In this document: piece by piece, positions 32,527 through 38,580 of the stretch | Layout: the number at the start of each line of letters is the position of its first letter | How positions within the stretch are numbered: position 1 is the stretch's first letter | Source: JAJZRV01 sp027442615 | GTDB lineage: Bacteria; Pseudomonadota; Gammaproteobacteria; Burkholderiales; Ferrovaceae | Assembly: GCA_027442615.1 (NCBI GenBank) | Contig: DAIBBI010000044.1 | Span: 1 to 38,580, forward strand | Length of the DNA stretch: 38,580 bases | Reading direction: 5' to 3' | Notes under the pieces: generated by a model | What the model was told of the DNA's origin: nothing | What the model saw: the letters and a program-made list of their open reading frames with translations, nothing else | Databases searched by the model: none | Position numbers and translations under genes: made by a program

Positions 32527-35277
32527 TCAAGTTCGCTTTTTCAGTCGTACCAGTTGACCCTGAAGCTCCTTCAGGGTCAGTGTGAATCGTTCCATCCGTT
32601 CCCGTTCCTGAGCCACGACTGCGGCGGGCGCACGGTCCACAAACCCCGGATTGTCGAGCTTGGCCCGAGTCTTGACGAGATCTTCTTCCAACTTGGCAAT
32701 CTGTTTGTTCAGTCTTTCCGATTCGGCTGCCAGGTCAATTTCGATTTTCAGCATCAGCTGGATGTTGCCGACCACGGCAACAGGGGCTTCCGCATCGGGC
32801 AGACCTGCAGGTTGCACCGAGACCTCGGAGAGGCGTGCCAAAAACTGCAGGTAGCCTTCCAGTCCGGCAATCTCCTGGGTATTGCCGCTCATCAGGAGGG
32901 GAACGCGTTCTCCGGGTCCCACATTCATTTCGCTGCGCAGGGTGCGGCAGGCGTTGACGAGGTCCTTGAGCAACCCCAGGGCCTCGCATGCTGCAGCATC
33001 GCGCTTTTCCGCCTGGGGCTGCGGGTAGGGTTGCAGCATGACGCTTGGCCCTGACTTTCCGGCGAGCGGTGCAACCTTTTGCCACAGCTCTTCCGTGATG
33101 AACGGAATGACGGGGTGCGCAAGGCGCAATGTCGCTTCCAGTACGCGTACCAGTGTCCGGCGCGTGCCGCGCTGGATTGCTTCGTCTGTTTGTGCCAGCT
33201 GCGTTTTGGCAAGCTCTACATACCAGTCGCAATACTCGTCCCACAGGAATTCATAAAGCGCTCGTGCCGCGAGGTCAAAGCGATAGGTTCTGAAAGCTTC
33301 GTGCACGGCGGCTTCCGCATCCTGCAGGCGGCTGATGATCCAGCGGTCCGCGATGGACAGGGAGACGGGCAGGGCGGGGTCGAGCCCACAATCCTGCCCT
33401 TCCACATTCATCATTACATAGCGCGTGGCATTCCATAGCTTGTTGCAGAAGTTGCGGTAGCCTTCGCAACGCTGCAAATCAAACTTGATGTCACGCCCGT
33501 GGGTGGCGAGGCTTGCAAATGTGAATCGCAGTGCATCGGTACCGAAGCTTGGAATGCCGTCAGGGAATTCTTTGCGGGTGCTTTTTTCGATGGCAGCCGC
33601 CTGCTTGGGGTCCATCAGGTTGCTGGTGCGCTTTTGCACCAGCGATTCCAGGTCAATGCCGTCGATCAGGTCAATGGGGTCCAGGATGTTGCCCTTGGAC
33701 TTGCTCATTTTTTGGCCATGGGCGTCACGCACCAATCCGGTGACGTAGACCTCTTCAAACGGTACATGGTCGGTGAAGTGGGTAGTCATCATGATCATGC
33801 GCGCCACCCAGAAAAAGATGATGTCAAAGCCCGTGACCAGCACGCTCGAAGGCAGGAAAGCGTCCAGCTCGGCGGTTTTATCGGGCCACCCCAAGGTGGA
33901 AAAGGGCCAGAGAGCGGATGAAAACCAGGTGTCGAGCACGTCTTCATCCTGGGTGAGGACCTTACCGCCAGCCATGATGACGGCCTCTGCCTTCGTTTCG
34001 GCCACGTAGACGCGTCCTTCATCGTCATACCAGGCGGGGATGCGATGTCCCCACCAGAGTTGGCGTGAAATGCACCAGTCCTGGATGTTATCCAGCCAAT
34101 GATTGTAGGTGCTGGTCCAGTTTTCCGGAACGAAACGGATTTTCCCTTCCTTGACGACGGACAGGGCACCGCTTGCCATTCCTTCCATGGAGACAAACCA
34201 CTGGTCCGAAAGCATGGGCTCGATCACCTGCCTGGTGCGATCTCCGCGCGGCACCATCAGTTTGTGCGGTTTCACGCTGTCCAGCAGGCCCTGGTTTTCC
34301 AGGTCTTTCAGGATGCGCTCGCGCGCCTCAAAACGGTCCTGGCCGCGGTATTTCTCCGGCGCGTTGTCGTTGATGCGGGCATCCAGTGTGAAAATGGAAA
34401 TGGGCTCCAGCTTATGCCGCTGCCCCACCTGGTAATCGTTGAAGTCGTGTGCGGGCGTGATCTTGACGCATCCGGTGCCGAAGGCGGGGTCCACATAGGT
34501 GTCGGCGATGATGGGAATGCTGCGTTCGGTCAGGGGAAGGAGCACGCGCTGCCCGATCAGATGCCGGTAGCGTGGATCGTCCGGATGCACCGCCACCGCC
34601 ACATCTCCCAGCAGCGTTTCGGGGCGGGTGGTGGCCACTACCAGCGTGTCCTGGCCGGAGGCGAGCGGGTAGCGAATGTGCCAGAGCTTGCCATCCTCTT
34701 CTTCCGACACCACCTCCAAGTCCGACACTGCCGTTTGCAACACGGGGTCCCAGTTGACCAGGCGTTTTCCACGATAGATCAGGCCCTCGCGATAGAGCTG
34801 CACAAACACCTGGGCCACGGCTCGGCTCAAGCCTTCATCCATGGTGAAACGCTCCCGGGTCCAATCGCAGGAACTGCCCAGGCGCCGCATTTGGCGGGTG
34901 ATCGTGGAACCTGACTCTTCCTTCCACTGCCATACACGTTCCAGGAAGGCATCTCGCCCCATGGCGCGACGATCCAGTTGCTGCGCTTCCAGTTGTCGTT
35001 CCACCACGATCTGGGTGGCGATGCCTGCATGGTCCGTGCCGGCCTGCCAGAGAACGTTGTCTCCCATCATGCGGCGATAGCGGATCAGGCTGTCCATCAG
35101 GGTGTGTTGAAAAGCGTGCCCCATGTGCAGTGTGCCCGTGACGTTGGGTGGGGGCAGCAGGATGCAGTATGGAGGGGCATTTGCGTCCATGGAGGCTTTG
35201 AAATAGCCGCGTGATTCCCATTCGGGGTACCAGCGGGCCTCGATGGGGTGGGGTTCAAAGCTTTTTGCGATTTCCAT
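32527..35277 (-). CDS. valS: Valyl-tRNA synthetase
   Basis: Class I aminoacyl-tRNA synthetase of 916 residues that charges tRNA-Val. The HIGH-type motif HMGH is at 51-54 (PPPNVTGTLHMGH) and KMSKSKGN at about 522. The large editing domain lies between them. The anticodon-binding domain and a C-terminal coiled-coil arm (LAAESERLNKQIAKLEEDL) complete the chain. It is last in the pepA-holC-valS operon, four bases after holC, the order common in beta- and gammaproteobacteria. Its stop abuts that of the BepA-like gene with no gap. Confidence 0.97.
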   Translation of the reverse strand: MEIAKSFEPHPIEARWYPEWESRGYFKASMDANAPPYCILLPPPNVTGTLHMGHAFQHTLMDSLIRYRRMMGDNVLWQAGTDHAGIATQIVVERQLEAQQLDRRAMGRDAFLERVWQWKEESGSTITRQMRRLGSSCDWTRERFTMDEGLSRAVAQVFVQLYREGLIYRGKRLVNWDPVLQTAVSDLEVVSEEEDGKLWHIRYPLASGQDTLVVATTRPETLLGDVAVAVHPDDPRYRHLIGQRVLLPLTERSIPIIADTYVDPAFGTGCVKITPAHDFNDYQVGQRHKLEPISIFTLDARINDNAPEKYRGQDRFEARERILKDLENQGLLDSVKPHKLMVPRGDRTRQVIEPMLSDQWFVSMEGMASGALSVVKEGKIRFVPENWTSTYNHWLDNIQDWCISRQLWWGHRIPAWYDDEGRVYVAETKAEAVIMAGGKVLTQDEDVLDTWFSSALWPFSTLGWPDKTAELDAFLPSSVLVTGFDIIFFWVARMIMMTTHFTDHVPFEEVYVTGLVRDAHGQKMSKSKGNILDPIDLIDGIDLESLVQKRTSNLMDPKQAAAIEKSTRKEFPDGIPSFGTDALRFTFASLATHGRDIKFDLQRCEGYRNFCNKLWNATRYVMMNVEGQDCGLDPALPVSLSIADRWIISRLQDAEAAVHEAFRTYRFDLAARALYEFLWDEYCDWYVELAKTQLAQTDEAIQRGTRRTLVRVLEATLRLAHPVIPFITEELWQKVAPLAGKSGPSVMLQPYPQPQAEKRDAAACEALGLLKDLVNACRTLRSEMNVGPGERVPLLMSGNTQEIAGLEGYLQFLARLSEVSVQPAGLPDAEAPVAVVGNIQLMLKIEIDLAAESERLNKQIAKLEEDLVKTRAKLDNPGFVDRAPAAVVAQERERMERFTLTLKELQGQLVRLKKRT

Positions 35278-35281
35278 GGGG

Positions 35282-35710
35282 TTATATCTTCGACTGGCTC
35301 AAATCGTGGGAGTGGATTTCAAATCCGCGATCCCGGTAAAAGACAAAGCGCTCTCTGGCGAGCTTGCGATCCTGATCGTCAAGGCTCACGATCTCGATCA
35401 GGCGTTCAAATCGCGAAAAATATTCCGGGCGATCAGGATGCAGGTTGATCAGGATCTGATCGGTGCTGGGTTCCACGGCGGTGGCATCGATGACGATGGG
35501 CGTTTCTTTGGCCAGCGCGTGGTCCGATTTGCAGTGGGGGATGAACCCTGCCGACGAATGGGTCCACAGCCCTTGATCCAGGCGCGTGGCGGCAGCGTCA
35601 TCGGCAACTCGAACCCACACGTTCAAGCCGCGGTCCCAAGCCTTTCCGATGAGTCGGATGGCGACTGGCAGCTTGTCCTGGACATGGGTATAGAAATCGA
35701 TTCGAGTCAC
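35282..35710 (-). CDS. holC: DNA polymerase III chi subunit
   Basis: Protein of 142 residues. As part of the clamp-loader assembly chi contacts single-strand binding protein. The N-terminal RIDFYTHVQDKLPVAIRLIGKAW segment and the ALAKETPIVID region match HolC. The start is a GTG at 35710, seven bases from the pepA stop, with no ATG in frame nearby. It lies between pepA and valS, as is usual, and four bases separate it from valS. holD is not visible, which is normal outside gammaproteobacteria. Confidence 0.9.
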   Translation of the reverse strand: MTRIDFYTHVQDKLPVAIRLIGKAWDRGLNVWVRVADDAAATRLDQGLWTHSSAGFIPHCKSDHALAKETPIVIDATAVEPSTDQILINLHPDRPEYFSRFERLIEIVSLDDQDRKLARERFVFYRDRGFEIHSHDLSQSKI

Positions 35711-35717
35711 GATGCCA

Positions 35718-37205
35718 TTAATGTCCGCTACGTTGAATCAGGTAGCGGCAAAACAGCTTGACCGGTCGTCCCGTGGCGCCTTTATCCTTGCCGCCCTTGT
35801 AGGCCACCCCGGCAATGTCGAGGTGAGCCCAGCGCATCTTTCGGGTAAATCGGGCCAGAAAGCTCGCTGCGGTAATGCTGCCGCCGGGGCGGCCCGCCAC
35901 GTTGGCCATGTCGGCAAAATTGGTTTTAAGTCCATCCTGATACTCTTCCCACAATGGCATGGGCCAGGCGCGGTCCCCGGTATAGTCACCTGCAGCTTTC
36001 AGCTTCTCGCACAGCTTGTCATCATTGGCAAACAGTCCGGCAGCTTCGTGGCCGAGTGCGATGACGCACGCCCCCGTCAGGGTGGCTACGTCGATGATGG
36101 CGTCGGGTTCGAACTTTTCTGCATAGGTCAGGGCATCGCACAGGATGAGGCGGCCTTCGGCGTCCGTATTGAGGATTTCGATGGTTTGCCCGGACATGCT
36201 GCGAACGATGTCGCCCGGCCGGGTGGCATTGCCATCGGGCATGTTTTCACATGTGGGGATGACGGCAATCAGGTTGATGGGGAGCTTCATTTCGGCAACG
36301 GCGCGCATGGTACCAAAAACGCTGGCTGCGCCACACATGTCAAACTTCATCTCGTCCATTTCAGGAGCTGGCTTGAGGGAAATGCCGCCGGTGTCAAAGG
36401 TGATGCCCTTGCCTACCAGAACCACCGGTTTCTGGTTTTTTGCCGCGCCTGAATAGTGCATGACGATCAACTTGGGTGGCTGGCGGCTGCCTGCGGATAC
36501 GGCAAGCAGAGCACCCATGCCCAGCTTTTCCATGTGCGACTGTTCCAGCACCTCAACCTTCAGTTTCCATTGTTTCCCCAGGGTTTTCGCGCTTTGTGCG
36601 AGATAGGATGGAGTGCAGAGGTTGGGGGGCAGGTTGCCCAGGTCGCGCGTCAAGGCCATGCCGTTGGCAATGGCCTGACAGCGCGAAATGAGGGTTGCCA
36701 GGGCCGCCGGTTTGATTTTCTCGGGAGCGAGAATGGCAATCTGGGACAGGGTGCAGACGGGGTCCTGCTTGTCCGCAACCCGGGTGATGCGATAGCCAGC
36801 TTCACGGGCGGTCAGGATCAGCTGTTCCAGCTTCCATTCCTCATCGCGCTCAGCCACGGGAATTTCCGTGAGGCAAAACAGCGCATCCTTGGCTCCTGTG
36901 GCATCCAGCGCCTGAACGACGCTGCGTACCAAAGTGCGGTAGTCCCGGTCGCTGAGGTTTTTTTCCGAGCCGGTACTCACCAACAGAACCCGCTCTGCGG
37001 AAATTCCGGGAACGCCGTGGAGTAGCAGGGATTTACCCACTTTGGGAGAAAGGTCGCCCTGCTTGAGCAGGCGGGACAGATGCTGGCCGGAAGCCACGTC
37101 CAAGGTCTTGGCGCTCTGCGATAGGCGGCGGCCTTCGGCAACGCCGACAACGACGCATCCGGCGCGGACTTTCTCGGGCGATTGGGCTTTTATGCTAAAT
37201 TCCAC
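35718..37205 (-). CDS. pepA: Leucyl aminopeptidase (cytosol aminopeptidase, M17)
   Basis: Hexameric two-zinc (or manganese) aminopeptidase of 495 residues, against 503 in E. coli. The N-terminal domain ends before the catalytic M17 domain with VGKGITFDTGGISLKP and NTDAEGRLILCDALTY, both holding metal ligands. The frame is open to 37406, but the start is the GTG at 37205: GGAGAG lies six bases upstream and the resulting EFSIKAQSPEK matches E. coli PepA. It heads the pepA-holC-valS operon and is divergent from lptF across only 49 bases. E. coli PepA also binds DNA, but this cannot be judged here. Confidence 0.96.
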   Translation of the reverse strand: MEFSIKAQSPEKVRAGCVVVGVAEGRRLSQSAKTLDVASGQHLSRLLKQGDLSPKVGKSLLLHGVPGISAERVLLVSTGSEKNLSDRDYRTLVRSVVQALDATGAKDALFCLTEIPVAERDEEWKLEQLILTAREAGYRITRVADKQDPVCTLSQIAILAPEKIKPAALATLISRCQAIANGMALTRDLGNLPPNLCTPSYLAQSAKTLGKQWKLKVEVLEQSHMEKLGMGALLAVSAGSRQPPKLIVMHYSGAAKNQKPVVLVGKGITFDTGGISLKPAPEMDEMKFDMCGAASVFGTMRAVAEMKLPINLIAVIPTCENMPDGNATRPGDIVRSMSGQTIEILNTDAEGRLILCDALTYAEKFEPDAIIDVATLTGACVIALGHEAAGLFANDDKLCEKLKAAGDYTGDRAWPMPLWEEYQDGLKTNFADMANVAGRPGGSITAASFLARFTRKMRWAHLDIAGVAYKGGKDKGATGRPVKLFCRYLIQRSGH

Positions 37206-37254
37206 GGTATCTCTCCAGGCGATTTGCTTAATATTGCGAATAAAAACGGAAATT

Positions 37255-38355
37255 ATGATCTTCAGTCGTTCGCTTCGCAAGGAATTCAGCCGGACCGCCG
37301 TCATGGCACTGATGGTGCTACTGTCCATTCTACTGACCGTCACTGTGGTCAAGTTGCTCGGTTTGGCCGCCGGAGGCGCTCTATCTGCCGACGCCGTGGC
37401 GGCCATGGTGGCCTTTGGCGCGCTTACCTATCTGCCGGTCATCCTGTCTGCTGCGGTATTTACCGCACTGCTGATGACCCTGACGCGATGCTACCGCGAC
37501 TCCGAAATGATCATTTGGATGAGCTCCGGTGTCAGCCTGTCACGCTTCATTCGTCCGGTCCTGGCCTTTGCCCTGCCCATGGCGCTGGTGGTGGCACTCA
37601 TGAGCCTTGTGGTCTCCCCTTGGGCCATCGGCAAGCGGGCGGAATACCAGAGTCGGCTTGATAGTCGGGATGAGACGTCACAGATCACACCTGGCGTGTT
37701 TCGCGAATCGCGCCAATCCGACCAGGTATTTTTCGTCGACGCCATCAGCGAAAGCAAGGACAAGGTCTCCAACGTCTTCGTACAGTCCATGCAGGATCAC
37801 AAGCTGGGGGTCATTGCAGCCAACAAGGGTTTTGTGGCAAGCCACCCAAATGGCGACCGATTCATCGTGCTGCAGCAAGGGCGTCGCTACGAGGGCGAGG
37901 CCGGAACGGCCAGCTATTCGTTGATCGATTTCAATGAGGCTGAATTGCGGGTGGATCAGAAGGGAGTCAGCAGCAGTGCCATTTCGGTCAAGTCCATGAA
38001 TATGGGGCAGCTTTTCAACAACCCCACGCTGGACGGATGGGGCGAGATTCATTGGCGCCTGGGGCTGCCCATCAGTCTTGTTGTTCTGGCAGTTTTCGCC
38101 ATACCCCTGTCCTACGTCAATACGCGGGGCGGGCGCTCCTCCAACATGATTTTTGCGTTGCTGGCCTATATGGTGTACTACAACACCATGAGCATTGCGC
38201 AGGCCTGGGTGGTGCAAGGCCGGCTTTCTCCCTGGGTCGGAATCCTTCCTGTGCATCTGTTGTTTTTGACGATGGGATTGCTCATGCTGCAGCGCCGACA
38301 ATGGCTCTGGTCGCCGCGCTGGCTGCTGTCCTACGTGCGCCGACGCAGTTCATAA
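37255..38355 (+). CDS. lptF: LPS export ABC transporter permease LptF
   Basis: Inner-membrane protein of 366 residues, the same length as E. coli LptF. It pairs with LptG and the ATPase LptB to pull lipopolysaccharide out of the inner membrane towards LptC and LptA. There are three N-terminal helices, a periplasmic jellyroll domain (about residues 125-265) and three C-terminal helices. SEMIIWMSSGVSLSRF matches the conserved cytoplasmic coupling loop. The ATG at 37255 is chosen over the open extension to 37042, which would run through pepA. lptG, normally next, is not found; a tRNA gene follows instead. Confidence 0.93.
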   Translation: MIFSRSLRKEFSRTAVMALMVLLSILLTVTVVKLLGLAAGGALSADAVAAMVAFGALTYLPVILSAAVFTALLMTLTRCYRDSEMIIWMSSGVSLSRFIRPVLAFALPMALVVALMSLVVSPWAIGKRAEYQSRLDSRDETSQITPGVFRESRQSDQVFFVDAISESKDKVSNVFVQSMQDHKLGVIAANKGFVASHPNGDRFIVLQQGRRYEGEAGTASYSLIDFNEAELRVDQKGVSSSAISVKSMNMGQLFNNPTLDGWGEIHWRLGLPISLVVLAVFAIPLSYVNTRGGRSSNMIFALLAYMVYYNTMSIAQAWVVQGRLSPWVGILPVHLLFLTMGLLMLQRRQWLWSPRWLLSYVRRRSS

Positions 38356-38376
38356 GTTCGGTTCGCAGCAATTTCA

Positions 38377-38406
38377 TGGACCAGGAGCCCCAAACTCCGG
38401 TATAAT
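38377..38406 (+). promoter_or_regulatory. Promoter of tRNA-Ser
   Basis: A perfect -10 box TATAAT is at 38401-38406, followed by the GC-rich discriminator TCGCGGCC expected of stable-RNA promoters. A weak -35 (TGGACC, 38377-38382) is 18 bases upstream. Transcription would start a few bases before the tRNA. Confidence 0.65.
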
Positions 38407-38417
38407 TCGCGGCCTTC

Positions 38418-38508
38418 GGAGAGGTGGATGAGCGGTTTAAGTCGCACGCCTGGAAAGCGTGTTTAGGTGAATAACCTAACGCGGGTTCGAATCCCGCCCT
38501 CTCCGCCA
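38418..38508 (+). tRNA. tRNA-Ser, anticodon GGA
   Basis: Class II tRNA of 91 bases with encoded CCA. The acceptor stem pairs GGAGAGG with CCTCTCC, followed by the G discriminator of tRNA-Ser and CCA at 38506-38508. The anticodon stem CACGC/GCGTG holds the loop CTGGAAA with GGA at 38452-38454, reading UCC and UCU. A long variable arm (TTAGGT/ACCTAA) precedes the T arm with GGTTCGAATCC. The 72 bases after it, to the window end, hold only an inverted repeat. Confidence 0.96.
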
Positions 38509-38547
38509 ATGGTATCGTGTCACTATGCAGTGGTGTTTACAGCAAGT

Positions 38548-38567
38548 CTGGAAGCCAAGACTTCCAG
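38548..38567. repeat. Inverted repeat downstream of tRNA-Ser
   Basis: CTGGAAG and CTTCCAG form a perfect seven-pair stem with a six-base loop, 40 bases after the tRNA. No T-run follows within the window, so it is not a clear terminator. It may act in 3' processing or be part of a dispersed repeat. Confidence 0.4.
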
Positions 38568-38580
38568 CACTGCTCGCGTT

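Noticed and set aside
37042..37254. N-terminal extension of lptF
   Set aside because: It would overlap the pepA coding region. The ATG at 37255 gives exactly the family length.
37206..37406. N-terminal extension of pepA
   Set aside because: The extension is antisense to lptF and low-complexity. The GTG at 37205 has a ribosome-binding site and the family N-terminus.
1..38580. CRISPR arrays, insertion sequences, prophage genes
   Set aside because: No regularly spaced repeats, transposase, integrase or phage structural gene was seen on either strand.

Overview
The window looks like a stretch of bacterial chromosome from a betaproteobacterium-like organism. This placement is inferred from gene content and order: pepA-holC-valS, trxA-rho, a proteobacterial E1-type pyruvate dehydrogenase (AceE), a 7Fe ferredoxin, HrpA, and an LptF of the usual 366-residue length. 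I could not run a taxonomic search, so the genus is not claimed. The window is very gene-dense. No gap exceeds about 235 bases, and I see no insertion sequence, integrase, CRISPR array or rRNA.

Layout, left to right. 62-5627 (+): an Atm1/HMT1-type ABC exporter, a periplasmic PBP7-type peptidase, and the lactate-utilisation set lutABC. 5610-11795 (-): rpmE, a terminator, a family-39 glycosyltransferase, hrpA and a periplasmic FKBP. 11897-13590 (-): trxA then rho. 13780-19499 (+): fdxA followed at once by an AddB-like Fe-S nuclease and an AddA/RecB-like helicase that lacks the usual C-terminal nuclease domain. 19450-20658 (-): sodB and a Urate_ox_N-type membrane protein. 20893-23682 (+): an isolated VirB8-VirB9-VirB10 trio, the trans-envelope scaffold of a type IV secretion system without any ATPase or pilus gene. 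23679-28312 (-): aceE and an APC-superfamily permease. 28418-30490 (+): a phosphotransacylase and acetate kinase pair, divergent from aceE. 30491-30976 (-): moaC. 31033-32526 (+): a BepA-like M48 protease. 32527-37205 (-): pepA-holC-valS. 37255-38355 (+): lptF without lptG. 38418-38508 (+): tRNA-Ser(GGA).

How the genes may work together. AceE makes acetyl-CoA from pyruvate. The divergent pta-like/ackA pair could convert acetyl-CoA to acetate with ATP gain, and lutABC would feed lactate to pyruvate, so the window holds a coherent lactate-pyruvate-acetate overflow route. Envelope maintenance is a second theme (PBP7, FKBP, BepA, LptF, GT39).

The items most worth a second look are the orphan VirB8/9/10 trio, the single-nuclease AddAB-like complex co-transcribed with a ferredoxin, a strongly C-rich and G-poor (rut-like) leader in front of rho, a terminator squeezed against the ribosome-binding site of the glycosyltransferase, and five convergent gene pairs that overlap or abut with no terminator between them.
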